NCBI RefSeq assembly: GCF_014250685.1
Contig: NZ_JACFAJ010000005.1
Span: 62,001 to 126,000, forward strand
Direction: 5' to 3'
DNA: 64,000 bases
Source of the DNA: Cetobacterium sp. 2A
Lineage (GTDB): Bacteria; Fusobacteriota; Fusobacteriia; Fusobacteriales; Fusobacteriaceae
Shown here: piece by piece, positions 35,533 through 43,489 of the stretch
How the letters are laid out: each line of letters begins with the position of its first letter
Numbering within the stretch: position 1 is the first letter of the stretch
The notes under the pieces: generated by a model
Databases searched by the model: none
Told to the model about the DNA's origin: nothing
Seen by the model: the letters and a program-made list of their open reading frames with translations, nothing else
Position numbers and translations under genes: made by a program

Positions 35533-36282
35533 ATGAGAAAGTTAGTAATAATTAATCAAAAGGGTGGGGAAGCAAAAACAACTACAAGTAGAAATATATC
35601 TGAAATATTAGCTTTAAAGGGATTAAAAACTTTAGTTATAGATATGGATCCACAAGGAAATTTGACAACTAATTTTGATATAAACAAAAGAGAGGTCAAA
35701 ACATTATTTGATGTTTTTAATAGAGAAGTGGATATAAATGATGTAATAATAGAAAAAACTGAAAATCTTTCAATTATTCCAAATAATATAAAAATGGCAA
35801 AAGCGAATATGCAGTTTGCAGGGCATCCAAATTGGGCTAGACTTTTAAGAAAATCTTTAAAAGAATTAGATAAAAAATATGATTATATAATCATGGATTG
35901 TCCACCAGCTCTAGATTTTAGTACGTATAATGCTCTAAATGCAGCAACAGAAATCATAGTAACTCTTCAAGCGGAGGAAAATTCATTAGAAGGAATTTCC
36001 GATTTAATGGACACTATAGAAGAAGTAAGAGACGACAATGAAGCATTAAAAATATGCGGAGTTGTTATAACTAGATTTAAAAGCAATACAAATCTTCACA
36101 AGGGGTTTAAAGGAGTTTTAGATAACTATTTTGGAGAAGCTATGTTTAAAACTGTTATAAGAGATAATATAAAAGTGGCAGAAGCAAATCAGTCTCACAA
36201 AAGTGTTTTAGAGTATGATAAAGAATCCAACGGTGCTAAAGATTATAGTTTATTGGTTGAAGAGATAATTATTAGAAATTAA
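35533..36282 (+). CDS. parA: ParA-type partition ATPase
   Basis: This is a 249-aa ParA/Soj-family ATPase that positions the replicon on the nucleoid with ParB. The Walker A region reads NQKGGEAKTTTSRN. The signature Lys and KTT are present, but the usual Val-Gly before the second Lys is Glu-Ala. Walker B is YIIMDCPPAL, and the A' motif is DMDPQGNLT. It lacks an N-terminal HTH, so it is a type Ib or Soj-like ParA. I chose the ATG at 35533 because GAGAGGAG lies just upstream; TTG at 35518 is less likely. It lies 13 bp before parB. Confidence 0.92.
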   Translation: MRKLVIINQKGGEAKTTTSRNISEILALKGLKTLVIDMDPQGNLTTNFDINKREVKTLFDVFNREVDINDVIIEKTENLSIIPNNIKMAKANMQFAGHPNWARLLRKSLKELDKKYDYIIMDCPPALDFSTYNALNAATEIIVTLQAEENSLEGISDLMDTIEEVRDDNEALKICGVVITRFKSNTNLHKGFKGVLDNYFGEAMFKTVIRDNIKVAEANQSHKSVLEYDKESNGAKDYSLLVEEIIIRN

Positions 36283-36295
36283 GGGAGGAAGAAGT

Positions 36296-37165
36296 GTGGA
36301 TTTAAGTAATAATCCTTTAGCTCGTAGAGAAGTAACTTTTGAGCTTAAACCAAAAATTGAAAAAACAACAATTGAAAGATACGGAGAAGTAAGAAATATC
36401 AATATAAAAATATTTGAAAAAATAGATTTGGAAGATAGAACTTTTGTGAATAGATTAGACGAAATTAATCAAATAAAAAATGATGAGAATTTCCTTGGAC
36501 TAATTGAAAGTATTAGGGGAGTTGGACTTATAAATCCAATCTATTTATTTGAAAAAAATGAGAAGTATATAGTAATATCAGGATGGAGAAGAAGTTTAGC
36601 GTTATCTGAAATTTTTAAAGAATGTAGAGAAAAAACTTTTCAAGAAAGAGCAATTATTTTAAAAGAAAATACTCCTTTAGAGATATTAGAGGGAATTTCA
36701 ATTGATGAAAATACAAAAAGAAAAAATTTATCTCTTTTAGAACTTTCATATAAATTTAATAGGCTCTCGGAAGATGGGAATCTTTCTATAGAGGAGTGTT
36801 TAGAGAAATTTAAAATTGGAAAGAGTCAGTTTCATGCAATAAAAAAAGCTATTGAGTTTGAGCCAGAAGTAAAGTCAATTTTAGAGATAGTTGGAGCCGT
36901 TAAGGGAGATCTTATAAATAAAATTGTAAAATTATGTAAAAAAGAAGATAAAATAATAGATGTACAGGATTATTCTAATAAAACTAGAGATGAATTAAAA
37001 GAAATTTTAGATAATTTTAAAATTTCAACAAAAAAAATTGGAATTCAAAAGTTTAAAAACTGTAAGATTAAAAGAACAGATAAAAATACAATTATAACAA
37101 TAAATAAACAATTAAATCCTGAGATTTTAGAGAAAATTATTCAAATTATAGAAGTTGGAAAATAA
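36296..37165 (+). CDS. parB: ParB-type partition protein
   Basis: This is a 289-aa ParB/Spo0J-family centromere-binding protein. The N-terminal ParB/sulfiredoxin-like domain includes SIRGVGLINPIYLFEKNEKY split, then the CTP-binding region ISGWRRSLAL, where chromosomal ParBs have GERR. A central HTH follows (LSIEECLEKFKIGKSQFHAI). The C-terminal part is basic. The start is GTG at 36296 with GGGAGG upstream. It is followed after 3 nt by the HD-GYP gene, so partition and c-di-GMP genes share a transcript. Confidence 0.88.
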   Translation: MDLSNNPLARREVTFELKPKIEKTTIERYGEVRNINIKIFEKIDLEDRTFVNRLDEINQIKNDENFLGLIESIRGVGLINPIYLFEKNEKYIVISGWRRSLALSEIFKECREKTFQERAIILKENTPLEILEGISIDENTKRKNLSLLELSYKFNRLSEDGNLSIEECLEKFKIGKSQFHAIKKAIEFEPEVKSILEIVGAVKGDLINKIVKLCKKEDKIIDVQDYSNKTRDELKEILDNFKISTKKIGIQKFKNCKIKRTDKNTIITINKQLNPEILEKIIQIIEVGK

Positions 37166-37168
37166 ACT

Positions 37169-39247
37169 ATGAGAATATTATTAATTCAAATTTTATTACT
37201 TTTTATTTCTTTATTTTCATATGGTGAAGATTTTAAAATTTATGTAGAAAATGAAACGAGTTTTTTATTTTACAGAGAAAATAATGAGAGTAAGGGATTT
37301 TATTCTGAACTTTTTAAGAAAATAGGGGAAGATACGAATATAGGTTTGGATCTTTTACCTTTAAATCCTCAAATTATTTTAGATTTTGAAAAAAATGATA
37401 AAAATATAATTATGGATTTGATTGAAACAGAAGAAAGAGAGAAAAAATTTAACTTTATTCCTACATTTTTTAAATTAAATTCTAAAATTTATTTTTTAGA
37501 TAAAAGCATAAAATCAATAGATAATTTCAAACATAGAAAAGTTGGATTACTGGAAAATTATTATATAACTAAAGAATTTAAAGAAAAATATACACATATT
37601 GACTATATTCCTGTTCAGATAAAAAGTAGACAAGAAGGAATTGAGCTATTAAAAGATGGGAAAATAGACGCATTTGTGGCTGATAATCAGTATGGGATGG
37701 AAATTAAAACTGAGAGTCTTGATTTAACGAGAATTCCAACTGTAAGTACAAATTTAGCAATTCCTAAAAGCAATGAGAAATTGTATTATATTTTAAAAGA
37801 TTATATAACAAAAATTCCTCATGAAGATTTAAAAAAATTGATAAATGATGCTAGAGTAAATTATTATCAATACAAATTTAAAGATAAATATAAGGATTTA
37901 GAAGGCAAGAAATTAAGAGTTCTTCTTCCCAGTGGAAATGATTATTATCCCCTTTATTATAAAAATAATGATGTGGGTGATGGAATTGGTATAAATTATT
38001 TAAGGGATATAGAGAAAATATTAAAAATAAAAATAGACTATGTTGTTTTGGAAGACATCTCTAAGAATTTTGATGATATCGATATGACTCTAGTAAATAG
38101 AGAGACAGATTTAACGAAAGAAAAATTTAATTTTTCAAATAGTTACTATAATTTTACTGTATCAGTCTTCAATAAAATGGAAGATGGATTTATAAGTGAA
38201 GTAGAAGAGTTATATGGAAAAAGAGTTGTGGTTAGTAAAAGTGAAAGTTATGAAAAATCGACTTTAAAGAGTAATATGGATATTGATTATTTAGTTGTTG
38301 ATAATTTACAAGAAGCCTTGGAAAAAGTTGTAACAGGAGAAGCAGACTTTGGGCTTGGAGATGAAAAAGCAATAATTAATAAGGCATTTAATTTAAAAAA
38401 TAATAAAATTAAAATAGCTGGAAATACAAATAAAAAAATTGAAATAGGATTTGGAATAAATAAAAATAATCCTTTGCTTTATAATGCAATCCAGGAAATT
38501 TCAGAAAGTTTTTTAAATGGAAATTTAGCAGTTAATCTTTATTTAAATAAAAACCATAAAGAGGATAAAAATTATAGTACTCTATTTTTAATATTTTTAA
38601 TTGGAATTATTATTATGGTTTTATTTAGAAATTATAAACTTAAAAAATCAGAAAGAAGATATTATGACTTAACTATGTCTCTTGTTGGATCTTTAGAGGC
38701 GGCTAGTTCATATAATGATGAAGATACTGGTGAACACATTCGAAGAGTGTGTCTTTATTCAAAGTACTTGGCTATGAAATTGGGACTTAGTTCAAAAAAT
38801 GTAGAAGAAATAGGAAATTTTGCATCCTTACATGATATTGGAAAAATTGGAATTGATCACAACATTTTGAGAAAACCTGGAAAACTTACCAATCAAGAAT
38901 TTGAAGTTATGAAAAATCATACTAAAATAGGATTTCAAATTCTACAAAAATCATCTTTAGGAAAAGTAGCTGAAAATATAGCTTTATACCATCATGAAAA
39001 GTGGAATGGAAATGGATATCCTACAGGATTAGCTCATGAGGCAATACCAATTGAAGCAAGAATAGTTGCTGTAGCAGATGTCTATGATGCTCTTAGACAA
39101 GAAAGAAGTTATAAAGTAGCAAAATCTCATGAAGAAGCTTTAAAGATTATAGTAGAAGAGATTGGAATAAGCTTTGATCCAAGAATTGTAAGATTATTTT
39201 TAGAATCTCAGAGCACATTTGAAGAAATATATAATTTAAACAAGTAG
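37169..39247 (+). CDS. HD-GYP c-di-GMP phosphodiesterase with tandem periplasmic solute-binding sensor domains
   Basis: This is a 692-aa transmembrane receptor. It has a signal peptide (1-19), two bacterial SBP family 3-like Venus-flytrap domains in the periplasm (about 22-235 and 243-460), one membrane helix (about 471-486), and a cytoplasmic HD-GYP domain (about 500-690). The catalytic HD is H555-D556 in LHDIGKIG. The HHE/GYP motif is HHEKWNGNGYP (608-618). HD-GYP enzymes hydrolyse c-di-GMP, so a ligand sensed in the periplasm should lower local c-di-GMP. It begins 3 nt after parB and abuts the diguanylate cyclase gene, giving an antagonistic pair. Confidence 0.9.
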   Translation: MRILLIQILLLFISLFSYGEDFKIYVENETSFLFYRENNESKGFYSELFKKIGEDTNIGLDLLPLNPQIILDFEKNDKNIIMDLIETEEREKKFNFIPTFFKLNSKIYFLDKSIKSIDNFKHRKVGLLENYYITKEFKEKYTHIDYIPVQIKSRQEGIELLKDGKIDAFVADNQYGMEIKTESLDLTRIPTVSTNLAIPKSNEKLYYILKDYITKIPHEDLKKLINDARVNYYQYKFKDKYKDLEGKKLRVLLPSGNDYYPLYYKNNDVGDGIGINYLRDIEKILKIKIDYVVLEDISKNFDDIDMTLVNRETDLTKEKFNFSNSYYNFTVSVFNKMEDGFISEVEELYGKRVVVSKSESYEKSTLKSNMDIDYLVVDNLQEALEKVVTGEADFGLGDEKAIINKAFNLKNNKIKIAGNTNKKIEIGFGINKNNPLLYNAIQEISESFLNGNLAVNLYLNKNHKEDKNYSTLFLIFLIGIIIMVLFRNYKLKKSERRYYDLTMSLVGSLEAASSYNDEDTGEHIRRVCLYSKYLAMKLGLSSKNVEEIGNFASLHDIGKIGIDHNILRKPGKLTNQEFEVMKNHTKIGFQILQKSSLGKVAENIALYHHEKWNGNGYPTGLAHEAIPIEARIVAVADVYDALRQERSYKVAKSHEEALKIIVEEIGISFDPRIVRLFLESQSTFEEIYNLNK

Positions 39248-40504
39248 GTGATAAAGATATTGATAGATATTATAAATAATTTATCTATTGGGATTTTAAT
39301 TTTAAATATGGATTATCAGGTTTTGTATGTTAATAAAAGTATAATTAATTATTGGGGAGAAAAAGAGGATTATAATGAATATCTTTCCGATATTTGTAGG
39401 GATAAAAGATGTTGGACATATACAAACCAAGAGGTTGTTGGCAAAGAAGAATATAATTGTGAACAATGTAATACAAAACTTAAAATTAATGATCTTTTAG
39501 ATAATGGGGGATTTATAACTGGTGGAAGAGAAGTTTTAAGAAATACTAATTTAGAAAAAATAACATATAGAATATCTGCAAAAAAAGCAACTATAGGAAC
39601 ATTAAACTATGTATATTTAGAAGTTGAGAATGTACAAAAAGAAAAGGATTTAAAAGCTGATATAAGAAAAAAAACAAAAGAAAATGTATTATTTAAAACA
39701 ATATTAAATAATATTGATGAAGCTATATTTTGTAAAAATGTTGATTTGAGATATACTTTCATCAATGATGCATTTTGTAAATTAGTTGGGAAATCTAGAC
39801 GAGAAATATTAGGGAAGAACTCTTTAGAGGTATTTGGAAACGAATTGGGAAGTATATTTGAGAAACAAAGTATAGAAGCGACTACTGAATCGGTAAGTTC
39901 TATTGAAGTTTTTAAAGATGGGAAATATTATAAAAATAATAAGATTAAATTTTTATATAAAGGGACTTCAACAAAAATATATGGGATTTTAAGAGATATA
40001 ACAGAAGTTAAAAAAAATCAGGAAAAAATATATTACGATTCTCTTTCTGGTCTTTTTAATAGAAATTTTTATGAAGAAGTACTAAATGAATATGATGCAG
40101 AATTTAGTGATAATTTTGCTGTAACTTTAATTGATATTGATAATTTTAAGAATATAAATGATAGTTATGGCCATCAAGAAGGGGATAGAGTCATTAAGAT
40201 AGTTTCTAAGATTATAAAACAATCAATCAGAGATATAGATTTTCCTATTAGAATAGGCGGAGATGAGTTTTTAATTATAACTAATAGTGGATTAGAAAGT
40301 ATAAAAAAAATATCAAAAAGAATAGAGAATGAAATTGAAAAACATAATAACTGTATTGTTCCGAATGAATTTAAAATATCTTTAAGCTTTGGAATTTCAA
40401 ATAAAGTATCTCATTCTGAGAACTTAGCTTTTGTTGTAAAAAAGGCAGATTTTGCTTTGTATGAATCCAAAAAATTGGGAAAAGGAAAAATTACATTATA
40501 TTAA
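39248..40504 (+). CDS. PAS-PAS-GGDEF diguanylate cyclase
   Basis: This is a 418-aa soluble protein with two PAS domains (about 10-125 and 145-250) and a GGDEF domain (about 262-418). The active-site GGDEF is 337-341, and the inhibitory I-site RxxD (R328-D331) lies exactly five residues before it, so product feedback is expected. The first PAS contains C50, C55, C71 and C74 (CRDKRC and CEQC), a possible metal or redox site. The start is uncertain: GTG at 39248 abuts the upstream stop codon, whereas TTG at 39260 has AGGTGAT nearby. It is the last gene of the parAB-HD-GYP-GGDEF unit and sits directly before a c-di-GMP riboswitch. Confidence 0.93.
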   Translation: MIKILIDIINNLSIGILILNMDYQVLYVNKSIINYWGEKEDYNEYLSDICRDKRCWTYTNQEVVGKEEYNCEQCNTKLKINDLLDNGGFITGGREVLRNTNLEKITYRISAKKATIGTLNYVYLEVENVQKEKDLKADIRKKTKENVLFKTILNNIDEAIFCKNVDLRYTFINDAFCKLVGKSRREILGKNSLEVFGNELGSIFEKQSIEATTESVSSIEVFKDGKYYKNNKIKFLYKGTSTKIYGILRDITEVKKNQEKIYYDSLSGLFNRNFYEEVLNEYDAEFSDNFAVTLIDIDNFKNINDSYGHQEGDRVIKIVSKIIKQSIRDIDFPIRIGGDEFLIITNSGLESIKKISKRIENEIEKHNNCIVPNEFKISLSFGISNKVSHSENLAFVVKKADFALYESKKLGKGKITLY

Positions 40505-40524
40505 AAAAAATTTCTCAAAAAAAC

Positions 40525-40554
40525 TTGACTAAATTGGTATTTAAGTAGTATTAT
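40525..40554 (+). promoter_or_regulatory. promoter of the riboswitch-pilus operon
   Basis: The -35 TTGACT (40525-40530) and -10 TATTAT (40549-40554) are separated by 18 bp. The predicted start near 40561 leaves a roughly 155-nt leader containing the riboswitch. Confidence 0.7.
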
Positions 40555-40574
40555 TAATTAACAAACAATTAATT

Positions 40575-40648
40575 AATAACAAATGGCAAAGTAGGAGAAA
40601 TTCTATGACGCAAAGCTATAGGGCCTGTAAAATGGTAGCCAGTTACAT
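40575..40648 (+). promoter_or_regulatory. c-di-GMP-I (GEMM) riboswitch aptamer
   Basis: The GEMM-I core is present in order. GGCAAA lies at 40585-40590. A short stem 40591-40596/40601-40606 is capped by a GAAA tetraloop (40597-40600). GACGCAAAGC follows (40607-40616), then a second stem GCTA/TAGC (40615-40618 with 40636-40639) and GGTAGCC (40634-40640). A closing stem is possible between AATAAC (40575-40580) and GTTACATT (40642-40649). The position equivalent to the ligand-contacting G20 appears to be G, which favours c-di-GMP over cGAMP, though this alignment is by eye. Confidence 0.9.
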
Positions 40649-40684
40649 TAATCTATGAAAATAGATTTGATGTAACTTTTTTTT
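40641..40684 (+). terminator. riboswitch expression-platform intrinsic terminator
   Basis: 40641-40655 pairs with 40662-40677 (AGTTACAT against ATGTAACT, and ATCTA against TAGAT, with a small internal loop), followed by about eight T. Its 5' arm overlaps the 3' strand of the aptamer's closing stem, so the two structures are mutually exclusive. Confidence 0.88.
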
Positions 40685-40715
40685 ATTCTAAATTTATTTA
40701 CTAGGAGAATTAAAT

Positions 40716-41456
40716 ATGAAAAAAATATTGGGAATAATTTTTTTACTGAATATATTTACAGTGTACGGATTTAATTTATCAATATCACCAACTGGATTTT
40801 TTATACCAATACATAAGGGTGCAAATAGAGAGCTAACTTTAACAAATAATTCAAATGAAAATATGAGAGTAGAAATCTCTATAGAGAAGCCTGATGATTA
40901 TAGCGATGCAGATTCATTGGCTCAGTATTCAAAAATTTATCCAAAGGTTTTAACTATGAGTGGAAATTCAACAAAAACAATTAGATTTTCTATAAAAACT
41001 CCAAAGGATTTACCGGATGGTCAATATAAAGCATTAATATTATTTAAAGAGATTCCTGATAATCCTACAATGATTATGCAAAAACAAGGAGATATTGCAG
41101 TGAATATGGCAATGTATTCGGAAGTTTCAATTCCAGTTTATGGAGAAAAAGGAAAGCTTGAGTATAAAGGAACTGTAAAAGATATAAAGATAGTTAAAAA
41201 TGAAAATACTAGAAATATAAGTGCAGAAATTGAATCTACTGGAAATACTACAATTAGACCAAACTTTAAAGTGGTTTATACTGATGGATCAGGGAAGAAA
41301 TTAGGTTTAGATGAGGGAGTAATGTCAAGAACTTTAAAAGTAGGAAAAAATAAAGTTTTTGCTGAATTAAAGAATATTCCTGCTGGAACAGTTTCGGTAA
41401 AAGTAGATATTTTAAATGATGGAAAGATGATTGGCACTAAAGTAATAAAATTATAA
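40716..41456 (+). CDS. periplasmic pilus chaperone-like protein (PapD-type), cluster 1
   Basis: This is a 246-aa secreted protein with a signal peptide (about 1-18) and two immunoglobulin-like domains. Domain 1 has the chaperone pattern SISPTGFFIPIHKGANREL, followed by a strand LTLTNNS and a later strand KTIRFSIKTP. Domain 2 (about 145-246) ends VDILNDGKMIGTKVIKL. Such proteins bind pilin subunits by donor-strand complementation and hand them to an usher. Similarity to known PapD chaperones is remote, so the call leans on order and architecture. It is the first gene after the c-di-GMP riboswitch and heads the pilus operon. Confidence 0.72.
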   Translation: MKKILGIIFLLNIFTVYGFNLSISPTGFFIPIHKGANRELTLTNNSNENMRVEISIEKPDDYSDADSLAQYSKIYPKVLTMSGNSTKTIRFSIKTPKDLPDGQYKALILFKEIPDNPTMIMQKQGDIAVNMAMYSEVSIPVYGEKGKLEYKGTVKDIKIVKNENTRNISAEIESTGNTTIRPNFKVVYTDGSGKKLGLDEGVMSRTLKVGKNKVFAELKNIPAGTVSVKVDILNDGKMIGTKVIKL

Positions 41457-41489
41457 AATAGATTTAACTAAAATTGGGAGGTAAAAATT

Positions 41490-41960
41490 ATGAAAAAATT
41501 AGTACTAGGAATAATGATATTAGCAGGGATGACAGCTTTTGCAGCACCAGGACAGGGAGATTCAGATTCAGCAACAATAAATTTAACAGCATATTCGGCT
41601 GGAGAATTACAAGTTACAACAACAACTTCAGAGATAGATTTTGGAAATCTAAAAGCATATAATGGAGGAGAAAAAAAAGCTTCTTTAATGGTTAGAACTT
41701 CGGATTTTAAAGGAAACCAAACAGCTAGTGTAAAACTTAAATTAAGTGAAAATACAGGGTTATCTTTAACTAAGAATATCGATACTGATGCTGACTATAA
41801 TATTACAGTAACTCCAGTAGTTCCAGAATTAGCTTTAGTAAAAGGTTCAGCACCAACAAAAATAGATATCCCAGTAACACTTGATAAAGCTTTAGCTAAT
41901 GCTGCTCCAGCTGGACAATACACAGGTTCATTTACTGTAACAGCTTCATACGATATTTAA
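41490..41960 (+). CDS. pilin-like subunit (DUF4402-like), cluster 1, candidate major subunit
   Basis: This is a 156-aa secreted beta-sandwich protein. After the signal peptide (about 1-18) a strand segment SATINLTAYSAGELQV could act as donor strand, followed by the hallmark EIDFGNL. The C-terminus AGQYTGSFTVTASYDI has a Gly 15 residues and a Tyr 3 residues from the end, like the chaperone-recognition beta-zipper of chaperone-usher pilins. It lacks cysteines. It is the first and most compositionally simple subunit in the operon, so it is the likely major pilin. GGGAGG precedes the ATG. Confidence 0.75.
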   Translation: MKKLVLGIMILAGMTAFAAPGQGDSDSATINLTAYSAGELQVTTTTSEIDFGNLKAYNGGEKKASLMVRTSDFKGNQTASVKLKLSENTGLSLTKNIDTDADYNITVTPVVPELALVKGSAPTKIDIPVTLDKALANAAPAGQYTGSFTVTASYDI

Positions 41961-41981
41961 TTGTAGGATGGAGGTTCAATT

Positions 41982-42470
41982 ATGAAAAAAACTTTATTGG
42001 GATTAATGGTTTTACTGAGTATGACAGCTTATTCTAACCAAGATGAAACAGGTGATTCAGCAACAATTAATATGTCTGGATTCGTATATGGAGAGTTAGA
42101 AATATCTGTAGAAAAACATATGGAATTTGGAGATTTAAGAAAACATACTTTAGAAAAACCTGCGTATTCTGTTATTAAGATAAAAGATAGTACACTTTCG
42201 GATAATGAAACATCGATAGCTAAAATAAGTATTGATGAAACTGCAACACTACAGAATACAAAACATCCAGAAAGTCAATATACTATAAATTTATCGTTAG
42301 TTGATGGAGCGGGTGTTTTACCAGGAGCGAGTTTTAAAGATGCAAAAGTTACTGTTAGTAAAACCGGAAGAGAGTATGAGGTAACTGGAAGAGTGGATGG
42401 AGATGTAGCAAATATAACTCCTGGAACTTATTCAGGAAATTTTAACATAAAAGCAACTTACGAGATTTAA
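41982..42470 (+). CDS. pilin-like subunit, cluster 1
   Basis: This 162-aa protein is a paralogue of its upstream neighbour. It has a signal peptide (about 1-18), then GDSATINMSGFVYGELEISV, a MEFGDL core motif, and the C-terminal PGTYSGNFNIKATYEI with the same Gly and Tyr spacing. The shared DSATIN start suggests an N-terminal donor strand. It is probably a minor or alternative shaft subunit. The 21-bp gap to the preceding gene carries GGATGGAGG. Confidence 0.75.
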   Translation: MKKTLLGLMVLLSMTAYSNQDETGDSATINMSGFVYGELEISVEKHMEFGDLRKHTLEKPAYSVIKIKDSTLSDNETSIAKISIDETATLQNTKHPESQYTINLSLVDGAGVLPGASFKDAKVTVSKTGREYEVTGRVDGDVANITPGTYSGNFNIKATYEI

Positions 42471-42497
42471 GGAAAAGGTTAGGAGAAAATAAATTAC

Positions 42498-42980
42498 ATG
42501 AAAAAACTACTACTAGGATTAATGCTGTTTTATTGTGCAGCTTACGCAAAAAATGAAGACGTAATAAATATGAGTGCATCTATAGAAAGTTCACTGGATA
42601 TTTCAGTTTCAACTAATTCAATAGATTTTGGAAATTTAAGAGGACAGTCTGGAGATTTAAAAAAACCATTTACTGTAACCCTTGAAGATCTGCAAGCTAC
42701 AGATGCAACAAGAGCAAAAATTATTTTACCAACTGATACATTCTTAGAAAACAATGTTAAAAGTTCTGGTAAGAAAACTAAAATAGAGGTATTTGTTTCT
42801 ACTGATGGAACTGGTTGGCACCAATCTCTTAAAAATCAGATTTCATTTAAAAATGGAAGAGCTGAGGTACCATTCTTTGCATTTATTCCACAAGAAACAT
42901 TAAGACAAATAAATCTAAATGAATATGCAACTGGTTCATATAGTGGTAGTTTTACTATTAGAACCGAGTATGATAAATAA
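42498..42980 (+). CDS. pilin-like subunit, cluster 1
   Basis: This is a 160-aa secreted protein of the same family. The signal peptide ends near CAAYAKN, followed by EDVINMSASIESSLDISV, SIDFGNLRG, and the terminal TGSYSGSFTIRTEYDK. The middle section (about 60-130) is longer and more basic than in the other subunits and includes a GTGWHQSL segment, so it may form a specialised or surface-exposed loop. TTAGGAG precedes the ATG. Confidence 0.74.
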   Translation: MKKLLLGLMLFYCAAYAKNEDVINMSASIESSLDISVSTNSIDFGNLRGQSGDLKKPFTVTLEDLQATDATRAKIILPTDTFLENNVKSSGKKTKIEVFVSTDGTGWHQSLKNQISFKNGRAEVPFFAFIPQETLRQINLNEYATGSYSGSFTIRTEYDK

Positions 42981-43013
42981 TAATACTTTATAAATTTAAA
43001 TTTTGGGGGGGAT

Positions 43014-43445
43014 ATGAGGTACAAAAAATTATTTTTATTAATATTTTTAATATTTAGTACTTCGATTTTTTCTAATGAAAATTTAGAATTTAAAGTAAAA
43101 CTTAATTTATTGAGTCCTTTATTATTGAGGGTTGATAAAACAATGGATTTTGGAGTTTTAAAAAAAGGAATGTCTGTTGAAAAGGAAGCTCTTATAGTTG
43201 CAACAGGAAATGAAGGTCAGGGTTATAAGATTACTATCAATGAGGGAAAAGAAGCTCAATTAGTATCTGAAAATAATTCTGATAGCATAATTCCAGTTAA
43301 ATTATCTTTTAAAGAAGCAAGAGGAATTTTTACAGACAAACCAGAAGAATTTAAATTGAAAGGATTAGCAGAATATGCTAATAATGCAAAATTAAGTTCT
43401 GGGAAATATACAGGCGATATAACAGTTAGAATATGCTATAATTAG
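43014..43445 (+). CDS. pilin-like subunit, cluster 1 (shortest)
   Basis: This is a 143-aa secreted protein. The signal peptide (about 1-20) is followed by NENLEFKVKLNLLSPLLLRV, then TMDFGVLKKG, and ends SGKYTGDITVRICYN. It is the most compact subunit of the group and has a Cys close to the C-terminus. Its stop codon lies inside a terminator hairpin, so it is the last gene of the highly expressed upstream part of the operon. GGGGGGG precedes the ATG. Confidence 0.74.
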   Translation: MRYKKLFLLIFLIFSTSIFSNENLEFKVKLNLLSPLLLRVDKTMDFGVLKKGMSVEKEALIVATGNEGQGYKITINEGKEAQLVSENNSDSIIPVKLSFKEARGIFTDKPEEFKLKGLAEYANNAKLSSGKYTGDITVRICYN

Positions 43446-43474
43446 GGATGACAAGCGTTATCCCTAATTTTTTT
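43441..43474 (+). terminator. intra-operon intrinsic terminator
   Basis: ATTAGGGAT (43441-43449) pairs perfectly with ATCCCTAAT (43460-43468) around 10 bases, followed by a T-run. It overlaps the stop codon of the preceding pilin and precedes the next gene's AAGGAGG. Partial read-through would give less minor subunit and usher than pilin. Confidence 0.85.
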
Positions 43475-43489
43475 CTAAGGAGGTTAGCA

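Noticed and set aside
37169-40504. Degenerate, inactive c-di-GMP enzymes
   Set aside because: The HD-GYP protein keeps its HD pair and HHE/GYP motif, and the cyclase keeps GGDEF plus an I-site, so both look active.
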